Source: Roseofilum capinflatum BLCC-M114 (lineage in GTDB: Bacteria > Cyanobacteriota > Cyanobacteriia > Cyanobacteriales > Desertifilaceae). From it: DNA of 64,000 bases. How positions within the stretch are numbered: the stretch's first letter is position 1; each line of letters begins with the position of its first letter. The stretch lies in contig NZ_JAQOSO010000007.1 in NCBI RefSeq assembly GCF_030068505.1, positions 1-64,000 of the forward strand, given 5' to 3'. Below, one piece after another: positions 46,825 to 56,399 of this stretch. The position numbers and the translations under genes were made by a program. The notes beneath the pieces are model-generated. The model was not told where the DNA came from. It saw nothing but the letters and a program-made list of their open reading frames with translations, and made no database searches.

Positions 46825-48423
46825 TCAAGCTTCAATTAACTCTAGACGTTGAAAAACAGGCTTGGGTTTGCCTAATGCTTGTTGAGCGGGTAAGATTCCC
46901 CATTGCACATGAGTGCCAAAAGGAATTTGGTTCTTTAAATCCGCATTTTCGTTAAAGTCAACACTAAAACCCAATTGATTATAGATGGCAGTGCTAATGC
47001 CCGGAATAATCGGTGAGAAGAGATAGGCCGCTAAACGAACCGATTCTAGAACTGAGTAAAGAACTTCTGCAACGGCTTCCTGTTGCCCTTGTTTATACAA
47101 TGTCCAGGGCGCTTGCTCGTCAATATATTTATTACTGGTTTGGACTAGGCTGAGAATGGCTTCACAGGCTTGGGAATAGGAAAGAGCATTATAACCGAGA
47201 TCCACTTTTGACTTCAAGGATGTTCCCAAGATTTTCAGAGGGTTATCATCAGGAATTCGATCGCCGGCGATCGCCGGAACTTTGCCGGCACAATACTTTT
47301 TCGCCATTCCTAGGGTACGATTAAGTAAATTTCCTAAATCATTAGCGAGATCTGCATTAAGAACATTAATAAATCGGGTTTCATTAAAATCCCCATCCTT
47401 ACCAAACTCGATTTCCTTGAGAAAATAGTAGCGGACTGCATCAGCCCCATAGCGATCCACTAACTCATAGGGATTCAACGTATTACCGACACTTTTCCCC
47501 ATTTTCATCCCGTCTTTTGTCAAAAATCCATGGCCAAACACTCGTCGGGGTAAGGGTAGACCCGCAGACATGAGCATGGCTGGCCAGTAGACGGTATGGA
47601 AGCGGAGAATATCTTTACCAATCAGATGAGTTTGAATCGGCCACCACCGGGCTATAGCCTGCTCTAAACTGGGGGAATCTTCGGGATCGAGTAAGGCGGT
47701 GATATAGCCGAGTAGAGCATCGAACCACACATACAGGGTATGGTCGGGATCGGTGGGAACTGGAAATCCCCAATCTAGGTTAACTCGCGAGATGGAAAAA
47801 TCTTGCAGTCCACGGGACACAAAACTTAATACTTCATTACGACGGCTTTCCGGTTGAATGAAGTCAGGATTCTCACTATAGAAGGCTTCTAACGAGTCTT
47901 GATATTTGGACAACCGGAAGAAATAGTTATTTTCGTCTCGCCATTCTGTGACTTTGTTCGTATGGATCGGACAGCGATGGTCGTCGAGCAGGTCTCGCTC
48001 TTCTTTAAATTCTTCACAGGAAACGCAGTACCATCCTTTTTGCACCCCCTGATAAATGTCTCCGTTATCCCAAACTCGTTGGAAGAATTCTTGCACAATT
48101 TGATGATGTTTCGCTGCTGTTGTCCGACTAAAGCGATCGTACTGGATGTTGAGCTTCTGCCAGAGGGTTTCAAACCCCTGGACAATTTCATCGCAATGGG
48201 CTTGGGGGTCTTTCCCCCGCTCTTGGGCAGTCCGTTGGATTTTCAAACCATGCTCATCTGTTCCCGTAATCATCAAGACTTCTTCGCCTCGCAGTCTCCA
48301 GTAGCGGGCTAAAACATCTGCGGCAATGGTCGTGTAGGCGCTGCCAATATGGGGTAAGTCATTGACGTAGTATAGAGGGGTTGTAATGGTAAAGGTTTTT
48401 TTTGCGGGATAGTCAGAGTTCAT
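46825..48423 (-). CDS. metG: Methionine--tRNA ligase
   Basis: A 532-residue class I aminoacyl-tRNA synthetase. Catalytic HIGH equivalent is LPHIGSAYTTIAADVLARY and KMSKS equivalent is GMKMGKSVGNTLNPYE. A zinc-knuckle-like insert with CVSCEEF and DDHRCPIH (CxxC plus C-x-x-H) lies in the connective peptide. The alpha-helical anticodon domain follows (AYLFSPIIPGIS). No C-terminal tRNA-binding (Arc1p/EMAP) domain. Full length. Confidence 0.96.
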   Translation of the reverse strand: MNSDYPAKKTFTITTPLYYVNDLPHIGSAYTTIAADVLARYWRLRGEEVLMITGTDEHGLKIQRTAQERGKDPQAHCDEIVQGFETLWQKLNIQYDRFSRTTAAKHHQIVQEFFQRVWDNGDIYQGVQKGWYCVSCEEFKEERDLLDDHRCPIHTNKVTEWRDENNYFFRLSKYQDSLEAFYSENPDFIQPESRRNEVLSFVSRGLQDFSISRVNLDWGFPVPTDPDHTLYVWFDALLGYITALLDPEDSPSLEQAIARWWPIQTHLIGKDILRFHTVYWPAMLMSAGLPLPRRVFGHGFLTKDGMKMGKSVGNTLNPYELVDRYGADAVRYYFLKEIEFGKDGDFNETRFINVLNADLANDLGNLLNRTLGMAKKYCAGKVPAIAGDRIPDDNPLKILGTSLKSKVDLGYNALSYSQACEAILSLVQTSNKYIDEQAPWTLYKQGQQEAVAEVLYSVLESVRLAAYLFSPIIPGISTAIYNQLGFSVDFNENADLKNQIPFGTHVQWGILPAQQALGKPKPVFQRLELIEA

Positions 48424-48694
48424 AGAAGATTAAGGTTAGTTTTTTTAAATGACCTACTTTGTGAAATCTACCCGTCAGGTTGTCTTATGCAGTTTACTAG
48501 AGATTTTACTCAACGGATCGATAAAGGGAATTGATTCTGATTGTAGCCTTAGTTGATTAACTTTGTCTGGATTGCCAATTGATTCTAGGTGAGACAACAG
48601 AACAAACTGGATCGATCCATGAAGATATTATCTATAATCTATGATCAGGATTAGTTAATTTTGAATACCCAAGACGATACTTCTATTTTCTCCT
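48424..48694. other. Intergenic region between metG and hydrolase genes
   Basis: A 271-bp gap between divergent genes, presumably holding both promoters. I see no repeat, strong hairpin or small ORF. Confidence 0.4.
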
Positions 48695-49492
48695 ATGTCT
48701 GACCGGTTGCCCCATTTTCTCCAGTTGAGCGCTATGCGTACCGAGGCAGATTTATGGGTTTTCTTGCCGGGTATGGATGGTTGGGGATCGCTGTTTGGTC
48801 GTCAGGTACAAGAGTTGCAGAGGGATTTTGAGGTCTGTGCCTTGAGAATTCCGGCTGAGGATCGTTTGGATTGGGAGGGGTTGAGCGATCGCCTCATCGA
48901 TTTAATTACAGCTCAATTGCTCTCTAGGGTCAACCGGCAGGTCTATTTGTGTGGGGAGTCGTTTGGGGGCTGTTTGGCCCTGAAAACGGCTCTCAGAGCA
49001 CCGGATTTAATTTCTCGCTTAATTTTGGTCAATCCTGCTTCTTCGTTTCACCGTCGTCCTTGGATGATGTTGGGGGAATCGATTGTGCCTTGGGTTCCCG
49101 ATCGCCTCTATAATTTAGGGAGTGTGGCGGTTTATTTGTTACTAGCCGCTTTGCCTCGAATTGCTCCCCAAGATCGCCAAGCTCTCTGGTCTGCCCTTTG
49201 TGCTGTGCCGGCGGAGACTTCCGCTTGGCGGTTGTCTTTACTGCGACAGTTTACCCTCACGCCCCAAGATGTCCAAAAAATTACGCCGCCTACGCTTATT
49301 TTAGCCAGTGGTAGCGATCGCTTGTTACCTTCAATGTCTGAAGCTCGCCATTTGCAACACGACCTTCCTAACTCTCAAGTGGTCTATTTACCCCATAGCG
49401 GTCATGCCTGCTTATTAGAAGAGTCGATCAGCCTGTTTAATATTCTTACCGATCAAAAATGGATTAAAGTACCCACGGTCTTGAGTCCTTAA
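48695..49492 (+). CDS. Alpha/beta hydrolase
   Basis: A 265-residue alpha/beta-hydrolase fold protein. Seen: WVFLPGMDGWGSLFGRQV (oxyanion loop), nucleophile elbow LCGESFGGCLAL (GESFGG Ser), LILVNPASSF, an acid in LILASGSDRLLP and the catalytic His in LPHSGHACLLEE. Lipase-like group; cyanobacterial members are close to acyltransferases/phytyl-ester enzymes. Substrate not predictable. Confidence 0.85.
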   Translation: MSDRLPHFLQLSAMRTEADLWVFLPGMDGWGSLFGRQVQELQRDFEVCALRIPAEDRLDWEGLSDRLIDLITAQLLSRVNRQVYLCGESFGGCLALKTALRAPDLISRLILVNPASSFHRRPWMMLGESIVPWVPDRLYNLGSVAVYLLLAALPRIAPQDRQALWSALCAVPAETSAWRLSLLRQFTLTPQDVQKITPPTLILASGSDRLLPSMSEARHLQHDLPNSQVVYLPHSGHACLLEESISLFNILTDQKWIKVPTVLSP

Positions 49493-49551
49493 TCAGAATT
49501 GGCGATCGCCGCTATGACCGTTGAGATCTCTGTAATAGGACGGTGAGCAAG

Positions 49552-51294
49552 TCAATCTTTCACAATCACCGGCAATTGTCCCAAAGGAGCCGTAAAAGTC
49601 ACCGTTGAGCCAAGTCCTTCTCCCATACTAAAGAAATTAACCTCACCCCCCATCGCCTCAATTAATCTCTGAGAAATGGCTAATCCTAACCCGGTTCCTC
49701 CGTACTGACGAGTACGAGAGCCATCAATTTGAGAAAAGGATTGAAACAGTTTTTCTTGCTTATCCAGAGCGACACCGATCCCCGTATCAGCCACACTCAC
49801 CTTCACAAACCCTGGATACTCCCGATGGTCAACTTCAAATTTCTTGGCAATCACTTCGGCGGTGATGGTAATTCCCCCTTCATGGGTAAATTTAATGGCA
49901 TTACCCACCAGATTTAACATCACTTGCAATAGACGCTGATAATTGCCCGTAATCATTACTTCGTCTCTCGTGGAAGTACGGCTAACTTCGTAACTTAATC
50001 CTTTTGTTTCTGCTTGGGGTCGGGTAAAGTTTTCTAAGTTGGTCAACAATTCATCGAGATTCACCGGACTTAGCTCGATCTGCATTTTGCCGGCTTCTAT
50101 TTTGGCCAGATCCAGCACATCGTTAATCAGGGTTAACAGATGTAGAGCAGATTTATGAGCTTCTTCAACCCATTCGAGTTGCTCTTCTGGGTCGTCGGCC
50201 ATACCATCGAGGATCAGCTTCAGAAAGCCAATCATGCCGTTGAGGGGGGTTCTGAGTTCGTGGGAGGTATTGGCTAAAAATTCACTTTTGAGTCGTGAAG
50301 CTTCTTCTGCTTGTTCTCTGGCTAATTCCAGTTCTTGGTATAGGGTAGCATGGGCGATCGCCGTTCCCACCTGATCGGCTAACTCCCGAACCAACTCAAT
50401 TTCTTCAGGTGACCATAAATAGGGTTCATCCTCATCCGATCTCACGGGAGGCGATAAGAGCAGTAAACCATTGGGTTGATCCTGATAGCAGGTGGCTACC
50501 GCTAACCGGGACTCTGGAACTCCTTGGCGATCGGGTTCTACCCAAGCTAAGGGTTCTAGACTCGATAAGGCTGTGATTAAGGGCGACTCTTTCTCTAAGG
50601 GGAACAAGCTGCCCACTTGTGACCTCCCTCCGTCATGACTATAGTCAGCCACCACTTTCAGGTGTTCGGTTTCTAGGCATTGTTGGGCGATCGCACAGCG
50701 TTCTAAGTTTAAGGCAATCCCTAATCCTTCTACCGTTTGATTCCAAATGGTTTCTAGATCTAGAGTTCGTCTAATTTTGTGTGTAATTCGAGTCAGAAGG
50801 GTTTGATAATGATCCCGTCTTCGTCCCCCTTGTTGGGTGGGTACTTCTGGACTACTGGCAAAGGATTGAGAGCCAACCGCACTCGATAGGAGTCGTCCGA
50901 GAACCAACACCTGATTGGCCTTTAAAGGTGAGGTTAGCACTGGAGTTAGAACTAGATCGAAGAGTAAGTAGTTTTCTCCATAGCGAAATGGATAACTCAA
51001 CCGTGCTGGTAATTTATTTTCCAACACTTGACGCACCCGATCTAAGTAAGGATCGATGGGAATCGGGTAGAGGGTGTTTTCCATCAGTTCTCCCACCAGG
51101 CTCTCAGGAACTAAACCATAGCGTTCCCCTTGAGTCCAGTTAAAAGCCAGGTACTCACCCGAAGTATTATGAATAAAGCTTAATTCAGCCCCTAACTCTG
51201 ATAGAATCGGTGTGGATGAGTTTGCCTTCTCTGAATCGTTAGAAGCGCTCGTTTCCTTCAAGGCCGGAATGTATGCATGGGAAGAAGCATTCAT
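49552..51294 (-). CDS. Sensor histidine kinase with PAS- and GAF-like domains
   Basis: A 580-residue soluble kinase. A PAS-like N-terminal part (about 30-140), a GAF domain (about 165-315), a coiled coil, HisKA with His345 in [12 protein letters not shown], and HATPase_c with [15 protein letters not shown] and GTGLGLA boxes. No TM segment and no receiver. The GAF domain lacks an obvious bilin-binding Cys-His pair, although CAIAQQCLE is near the usual site. It may sense a small ligand or redox state. No partner regulator is adjacent. Confidence 0.92.
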   Translation of the reverse strand: MNASSHAYIPALKETSASNDSEKANSSTPILSELGAELSFIHNTSGEYLAFNWTQGERYGLVPESLVGELMENTLYPIPIDPYLDRVRQVLENKLPARLSYPFRYGENYLLFDLVLTPVLTSPLKANQVLVLGRLLSSAVGSQSFASSPEVPTQQGGRRRDHYQTLLTRITHKIRRTLDLETIWNQTVEGLGIALNLERCAIAQQCLETEHLKVVADYSHDGGRSQVGSLFPLEKESPLITALSSLEPLAWVEPDRQGVPESRLAVATCYQDQPNGLLLLSPPVRSDEDEPYLWSPEEIELVRELADQVGTAIAHATLYQELELAREQAEEASRLKSEFLANTSHELRTPLNGMIGFLKLILDGMADDPEEQLEWVEEAHKSALHLLTLINDVLDLAKIEAGKMQIELSPVNLDELLTNLENFTRPQAETKGLSYEVSRTSTRDEVMITGNYQRLLQVMLNLVGNAIKFTHEGGITITAEVIAKKFEVDHREYPGFVKVSVADTGIGVALDKQEKLFQSFSQIDGSRTRQYGGTGLGLAISQRLIEAMGGEVNFFSMGEGLGSTVTFTAPLGQLPVIVKD

Positions 51295-51518
51295 GAGTTG
51301 GTATAGCGTGAATTTCTAGAGACGTTTGACCTCTAACCTAGAGTAACTCAGATTTTGCTGACTTAGGAATAATCGATTGCCCGTAGCAGAGGCCTGTCCA
51401 TCATTGATTCCTAATTTGGGCAAGTGAGATCTCAACCGAGTCTGAATCCTGACGATCTCTCAGATGCTCTTGAGAAGGCTTACTTCTGTCAACACTGGAG
51501 AATAGAACATATGAAACC

Positions 51519-51555
51519 CCCATTGGGACTTCTCTAGTTCAGAGATCCCAGTGGG
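51519..51555. other. Imperfect hairpin in the 51295-51582 gap
   Basis: CCCATTGGGACTTCTCT pairs imperfectly with AGAGATCCCAGTGGG. It is 28 bp downstream of the RHH gene stop and may end its transcript. Nothing else was seen in this 288-bp gap. Confidence 0.4.
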
Positions 51556-51582
51556 TGAGTTAAATCCAGGAAGATTATGGGA

Positions 51583-51813
51583 TTAATCGTTCCATTCCCC
51601 TCTTGGAGGTAGGGGAGGACTTTTAATCAGAGTGCGGGTGAGTTCATCATCCCGTTGGGATGAACCTCTGAGCCATTGACGAATTGCTGTTTCAATAATG
51701 CGAGAGGGATCGTTGGTAAGGTGCTGAATTTGTTCGAGTAATTCAGCATCGAGAGTAATGGAGATTTCTACTTTATCAAGTTGGCGTTCGGAAGAAAGGG
51801 TGGGATCGTTCAT
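51583..51813 (-). CDS. Ribbon-helix-helix-like small protein
   Basis: A 76-residue protein whose core VEISITLDAELLEQIQHLTN then DPSRIIETAIRQWL fits a ribbon-helix-helix DNA-binding fold (CopG/Arc type): a strand, then two helices. A short Pro-rich tail follows. Such proteins are often antitoxins, but no toxin gene overlaps or adjoins it. It could be an orphan regulator. Confidence 0.65.
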   Translation of the reverse strand: MNDPTLSSERQLDKVEISITLDAELLEQIQHLTNDPSRIIETAIRQWLRGSSQRDDELTRTLIKSPPLPPRGEWND

Positions 51814-51869
51814 CAGTTTAGATTAAAGCCTCGATATACATCAGATTTTGGTTGTTACCCTAATGTTTT

Positions 51870-51908
51870 TGGGTCTTTTTTTCAACTGGATTGAGAGAAA
51901 AAAGACCC
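51870..51908. terminator. A/T-flanked hairpin upstream of lepA
   Basis: GGGTCTTTTTT pairs with AAAAAAGACCC (11 bp). A second stem CTCAAGAG / CTCTTGAG (51947-51972) is followed by six T residues (51983-51988), a terminator-like unit on the plus strand. The 51814-52226 gap contains no supported gene. A frame of 86 codons at 51848-52108 overlaps these stems and has no RBS. Confidence 0.45.
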
Positions 51909-52226
51909 GATTTACCTCAAAACTAGAGGGATATTTTTTCCGTCTCCTCAAGAGGCGGGGGGACTCTCTTGAGCCAATTGGGTTTTTTAGCTTACCAGAC
52001 GAGAGGATCGGCCTGTTTAAAGCGCGTAGGGTTTATCTTAGTCTAACATGCTGCGATCGTCTGATGGGTGGGTCATTGAAGGGGAATCTCCCTAAACTCC
52101 CGTACTAGGTTAAACTATATTAACAATCCGAGCCAATCGACAGAGTGCTTGTTGACTCAAGCGTGTCTGAACCGGAGCGACCCTTTTGACTGTAAGTTTC
52201 ACGCAATTAGGTTCAAATTAAACTTT

Positions 52227-54038
52227 ATGACCGGCGCTAAAGTCTCTCATATTCGTAATTTCTCTATTATTGCCCATATCGATCATGGGAAGTCTACCTT
52301 GGCCGATCGCCTCCTCCAGTTTACGGGAACGGTTGCCGATCGCGATATGAAGGCCCAGTTCCTCGATACTATGGATCTTGAACGGGAGCGGGGCATTACC
52401 ATTAAGCTCCAGGCTGCGCGGATGAATTATCAGGCGAACAATGGGGAAACCTATGTTCTTAATTTAATTGATACTCCGGGGCATGTGGATTTTTCTTATG
52501 AAGTATCGCGATCGCTGATTGCCTGTGAGGGAGCGTTGTTGGTGGTGGATGCCTCTCAGGGCGTGGAAGCCCAGACCTTAGCCAATGTCTATTTAGCCCT
52601 GGAACACGACTTAGAGATTATCCCGGTGCTGAATAAAATTGACTTGCCGGGAGCGGAACCGGATCGGGTGAAGGCAGAAATTGAAGAGGTGATTGGTTTA
52701 GATTGTAGTGGAGCGATTTTAGCGTCGGCGAAGGAAGGAATTGGCGTTCCGGAAATCCTAGAAGCCATTGTTCAGGGAATTCCTGCCCCTGAAGATACCA
52801 CGGGGAAGCGGCTACGGGCGCTGATTTTCGACAGTTATTATGATAGCTATCGGGGCGTGATCGTCTATTTTCGGGTGGTCGATGGTAAAGTCGCTAAAGG
52901 CGATCGCATCCGCTTGATGGCAACCGGCAAAGAATACGACATCGACGAATTAGGCGTTCTCTCCCCCACCCAAGTGCAAGTAGAAGAACTGCACGCCGGA
53001 GAAGTGGGCTATTTAGCCGCCTCCATTAAAGCCGTAGAAGATGCGCGGGTGGGCGATACCATTACCCTAAAAGCCGAACCTGCCGAGAAACCTTTACCGG
53101 GATACAAAGAAGCTAACCCTATGGTCTTTTGCGGCATGTTTCCCACCGATGCCAACCAATTTCCCGAATTGCGAGAAGCCCTGGAAAGGCTCAAACTCAA
53201 TGATGCCGCGCTCTCCTATGAACCTGAAACCTCTAGCGCCATGGGCTTCGGCTTTCGCTGTGGGTTCTTAGGATTATTACATATGGAAATTGTCCAAGAA
53301 CGGTTAGAGCGGGAATATGATCTTGATTTGATTATTACCGCGCCTTCCGTAGTATATCGGGTCGTCCTCAACTCTGAAGAAGTCCTCACCATCGATAATC
53401 CCAGCACTTTACCCCCAGCCAACGAACGGCAGAGCATTGAAGAACCTTACGTCAAAGTCGATATTATTACACCAGAAACCTATGTGGGCACATTGATGGA
53501 ATTGTGCCAAACTCGGCGGGGGGTATTCAAGGATATGAAATATTTAACCCAAAGTCGTACCACCTTAATTTATGAACTGCCCTTAGCAGAAGTGGTGACT
53601 GACTTTTTCGATCAGATGAAGACGCGATCGCGCGGTTATGCCAGTATGGAGTATCAGTTTATTGGCTATCGCACCAACGATCTAGTCCGCTTAGACATCA
53701 TGATCAACAACGATCCCGTTGATGCTCTCGCCATGATTGTCCATCGAGATAAAGCCTATTATGTGGGGCGAGGATTAACCGAAAAACTTAAAGAATTAAT
53801 TCCTCGCCATCAGTTTAAGGTTCCCATCCAAGCCGCCATTGGTTCGCGAGTCATTGCCAGCGAACATATCCCCGCCTTGCGTAAGGATGTATTAGCCAAA
53901 TGCTACGGCGGTGATATTTCCCGGAAGAAAAAACTGCTGCAAAAACAAGCCAAGGGGAAAAAGCGGATGAAGTCCATTGGTACAGTAGACGTGCCTCAGT
54001 CCGCGTTTATGGCCGTGTTGAAGTTGGATAATGGGTAA
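52227..54038 (+). CDS. lepA: Elongation factor 4 (LepA)
   Basis: A 603-residue translational GTPase; the ATG at 52227 ([20 protein letters not shown]) gives the normal family length, while the open frame extends 26 codons upstream without support. G1 [10 protein letters not shown]2 RERGITI, G3 [10 protein letters not shown]4 NKID and G5 SAKEG are present. Domains II-IV follow, and the LepA-specific C-terminal domain ends in [20 protein letters not shown]. It acts on stalled or mis-translocated ribosomes. Confidence 0.96.
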   Translation: MTGAKVSHIRNFSIIAHIDHGKSTLADRLLQFTGTVADRDMKAQFLDTMDLERERGITIKLQAARMNYQANNGETYVLNLIDTPGHVDFSYEVSRSLIACEGALLVVDASQGVEAQTLANVYLALEHDLEIIPVLNKIDLPGAEPDRVKAEIEEVIGLDCSGAILASAKEGIGVPEILEAIVQGIPAPEDTTGKRLRALIFDSYYDSYRGVIVYFRVVDGKVAKGDRIRLMATGKEYDIDELGVLSPTQVQVEELHAGEVGYLAASIKAVEDARVGDTITLKAEPAEKPLPGYKEANPMVFCGMFPTDANQFPELREALERLKLNDAALSYEPETSSAMGFGFRCGFLGLLHMEIVQERLEREYDLDLIITAPSVVYRVVLNSEEVLTIDNPSTLPPANERQSIEEPYVKVDIITPETYVGTLMELCQTRRGVFKDMKYLTQSRTTLIYELPLAEVVTDFFDQMKTRSRGYASMEYQFIGYRTNDLVRLDIMINNDPVDALAMIVHRDKAYYVGRGLTEKLKELIPRHQFKVPIQAAIGSRVIASEHIPALRKDVLAKCYGGDISRKKKLLQKQAKGKKRMKSIGTVDVPQSAFMAVLKLDNG

Positions 54039-54115
54039 TCAATTTTGTAGATACTGTCTTGGATGTCAAGGAGCGGGTTAAACCCACCCATAACGACACC
54101 CATCGATACCTGTCC

Positions 54116-54160
54116 TAAACCCGCCCTCCCCCACCGGGCGATCGGGATAGGGCGGGTTTA
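54116..54160. repeat. Palindromic repeat (TAAACCCGCCCT)
   Basis: A perfect 12-bp inverted repeat (TAAACCCGCCCT at 54116-54127, AGGGCGGGTTTA at 54149-54160) lies downstream of lepA. Related GGGGCGGGTT / AACCCGCCCC at 44841-44897 indicates a dispersed repeat family. Might also end the lepA transcript. Confidence 0.6.
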
Positions 54161-54296
54161 CGTCATTGATGGTGGGTATCCTAACAACATCGTCGTGGGG
54201 TGATCGTCAGTTCAATCAAAAATCAAAAATTGATCGCCCCATCCCCCCATCCCAACCTGATAAAATAATCAACGACCATTCCCAGCATCCCCAACC

Positions 54297-55025
54297 ATGT
54301 TAGTCACCTCCTCCTACGCCATTACCTGGGAAAAACTACCGGAGGACTTCAAACTCCCCGACGATCCTGTGGACAATATTTATCAACCCGCCCTCGCTGC
54401 TGCTCTCACCGAGAGCTTAGACCAAGCGGGAGAATTAGCCGAAACTTCCCTCACTCCCACCAACTACGGCATCTGTGCCACCGTCAATGGCAAAATGGTC
54501 GTTAAAGCCCCCGATTGGGCCTATATTCCCCAGATCCGAGTTGACCGTGAAGAAGTGAGCCGCAGCTATACCCCCAACCTACAGGGAGACATGCCCACTA
54601 TTGTCCTGGAATTTTTATCCGAGACCGAGGGTGGGGAATATTCCATTAAGGAAACCTATCCTCCGGGCAAATATTTCTACTACGAGCAGATCTTGCGCGT
54701 GCCCAATTACGGCATTTTTGACCCCAAAACTGGAGTCTTAGAAGTCTACCGATTAAACGATCAGCAGCGCTACGAACTAGAAACCCCTAATCCAGAAGGA
54801 CGATTTTGGATACCGGAAATGAATCTCTATTTGGGAGTCTGGCAAGGGTGTCGGGAAAACCTAGAGAGCTACTGGTTGCGCTGGTGGGATGACGAGGGCA
54901 ATCTGTTGCTGTGGGGGACGGAAAAGGTGAAGCAAGAACGACAACGAGCCGAAGCGGAACGGCAACGGGCCGATCGCCTAGCCGCCCAACTCCGAGCCGC
55001 AGGCATTGAAGTCAATGAACAATGA
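54297..55025 (+). CDS. Uma2 family protein with coiled-coil tail
   Basis: A 242-residue Uma2/DUF820 relative. The nuclease-like core has PTIVLEFLSETEGGEYSIKE (Glu and Lys region) and PGKYFYYEQILRVPNYGIFD. A C-terminal Gln/Arg/Glu-rich coiled coil (about 210-235, RQRAEAERQRADRLAAQLRA) follows, a common tail in this subfamily. The metal-binding residues are less canonical than in the Uma2 protein at 22736, so activity is uncertain. Confidence 0.85.
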   Translation: MLVTSSYAITWEKLPEDFKLPDDPVDNIYQPALAAALTESLDQAGELAETSLTPTNYGICATVNGKMVVKAPDWAYIPQIRVDREEVSRSYTPNLQGDMPTIVLEFLSETEGGEYSIKETYPPGKYFYYEQILRVPNYGIFDPKTGVLEVYRLNDQQRYELETPNPEGRFWIPEMNLYLGVWQGCRENLESYWLRWWDDEGNLLLWGTEKVKQERQRAEAERQRADRLAAQLRAAGIEVNEQ

Positions 55026-55181
55026 ATCCTTATGAATTCTAGAACAGTAATCCAGCAACAGATTATCGAAGCGATCGCCTTAAGGCTTCTAGGGTTTTTC
55101 TTAATCTCCGGTTTCTTAATTCCTTGACAGACCAGGGAGAATTGGCTATAAAATGGTGTGTCTCAACCTTAATTCAATTGA

Positions 55182-55304
55182 CTATAATATGTCATTGCGA
55201 ATGGAGCGTTTCGCTTCGCGACATGAAAGCGAAGCTTGCGTGAAACGCGAAACGCGAATGCTTCCCTGCGATCGCAATGACAACATCTTAACCGGACTTG
55301 ATAT
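55182..55304. mobile_element. MITE-like element, right-end copy
   Basis: The right terminal repeat CCGGACTTGATAT (55292-55304) matches the families at 14487 and 22496. The inner pair TGTCATTGCG (55190) / GCAATGACA (55274) is the same as in the 22496 copy. The left outer repeat is missing. It lies in the otherwise gene-free 55026-55306 gap. Confidence 0.6.
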
Positions 55305-55306
55305 CA

Positions 55307-55531
55307 CTAACCCAACTTAGTATCTTCTGCTTGCCTGTTATAGCGGTAGACAACATCATTCACAAACAGACGAGTGATTTCTTTCTCAGCCTTGTCGAAT
55401 ATAGTCACATCGGGCACACCATCAGTTACACTTTGTTGTTGACGATTGTCTATTTCTGTTCGCATGGGGCTACCGATATTAATTGCTCCATAAGAAGCTA
55501 TATATTTGTCATACCATGTCGAACAGACCAA
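55307..55531 (-). pseudogene. Truncated gene with similarity to the RGS domain C-terminal half
   Basis: A 74-codon open frame with no proper start (TTG directly after a TAG). It reads STWYDKYIASYGAINIGSPM, then TIFDKAEKEITRLFVNDVVY. The pattern Y-x2-YI...INI...R...FD-x-A-x3-I-x2-L resembles the second half of regulator-of-G-protein-signalling domains. The 5' part was lost where a REP-like palindrome begins at 55538. Probably a gene remnant; the family call rests on memory of the RGS consensus. Confidence 0.45.
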
Positions 55532-55537
55532 CTATAG

Positions 55538-55618
55538 TAGGTTGGGTTGAACGAAGTGAAACCCAACAGACTCCCCAATATTGAATTAAGTTGGGTTTCG
55601 TTCTGACACCCAACCTAC
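55538..55618. repeat. REP-like palindrome left of the RAYT gene
   Basis: An 81-bp structured repeat that starts GTAGGTTGGGTTGAACGAAG and ends in the complement ACCCAACCTAC. A nested GTTGGGTT / AACCCAAC stem lies inside. An almost identical copy in the same orientation flanks the transposase at 56247-56330. Confidence 0.85.
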
Positions 55619-55687
55619 GAAAGTGGCGATCGCCCTGACCAGAACTGCTATAATTGAGCTTAACCTCATGGCGATCGCCAATATTTT

Positions 55688-56230
55688 ATGCAATATTGGA
55701 GAGCTAACACACCAGGAGCCACTTATTTCTTTACCTTAGTTACCCATCATCGCCATCCAATTTTCTGGAAATCTGAAAATATTGATGTACTCAGAGAAGC
55801 TTTTCGATATGTAATCAAACGCCATCCCTTCAAGATTGATGGGATTGTAATTTTACCCGATCATCTCCATACCCTTTGGACGTTACCCGATAATGATGCT
55901 AACTTTTCCACTCGTTGGCGCTTAATTAAAAGTTATTTTAGCCGTAACTGTCCTCTGTCCAATCCAGATAAAATCACTGCATCTAGGAAACAGAAGGGAG
56001 AGAGAGCCATATGGCAACGTCGCTTTTAGGAGCATCAAGTACAGGATAATGAAGATTTTGTCAATCACCTGGAATATATTCATTATAATCCAGTACATCA
56101 TCAATTAGTAAGCGCCCCGAAAGATTGGCAATATTCCAGTTTTCACCGGTATGTTGAAGCAGAAGTTTACGATCGGATGTGGGGGACTTCGGACGAGTTA
56201 GTATTTGGCGATCGTATTGGCAATGAATAA
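55688..56230 (+). pseudogene. REP-associated tyrosine transposase (RAYT) with amber stop
   Basis: A Y1 (HUH) transposase of the TnpA-REP type. Start ATG 55688. The HUH motif is in GIVILPDHLHTLWTLP. At codon 114 (56027-56029) the family-conserved Trp of QRRFWEH is TAG, and the frame continues unbroken to TAA at 56228-56230 through EHQVQDNEDFVNHLEYIHYN (helix with the catalytic Tyr). A single base change (TGG to TAG) therefore inactivates it unless the codon is read through. Flanked by two direct REP-like palindromes, its expected substrates. Confidence 0.85.
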
Positions 56231-56246
56231 CCCAAATGAACCACCC

Positions 56247-56330
56247 GTAGGTTGGGTTGAACGAAGTGAAACCCAACAGACTCTCCAATATTGTAATTAA
56301 GTTGGGTTTCGGTTCCTCAACCCAACCTAC
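56247..56330. repeat. REP-like palindrome right of the RAYT gene
   Basis: An 84-bp copy of the palindrome at 55538-55618, same orientation. Differences are a few base changes and a 3-bp length difference in the loop. Together with the left copy it brackets the transposase. Confidence 0.85.
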
Positions 56331-56399
56331 AGCTACTATGATGGAAACCAGAGAAGACTGCAATCTGGACTATGAAAATTGAGCCAATGAGCGATCGCA

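Noticed and set aside
51583-51813. Toxin-antitoxin module
   Set aside because: Only the ribbon-helix-helix partner is seen. No toxin-sized gene overlaps or adjoins it.
51848-52108. An 86-codon open frame upstream of lepA
   Set aside because: No ribosome site, overlaps hairpins, odd composition and no family resemblance.
52149-52226. N-terminal extension of LepA
   Set aside because: The upstream 26 codons lack family similarity; the ATG at 52227 gives the canonical start.
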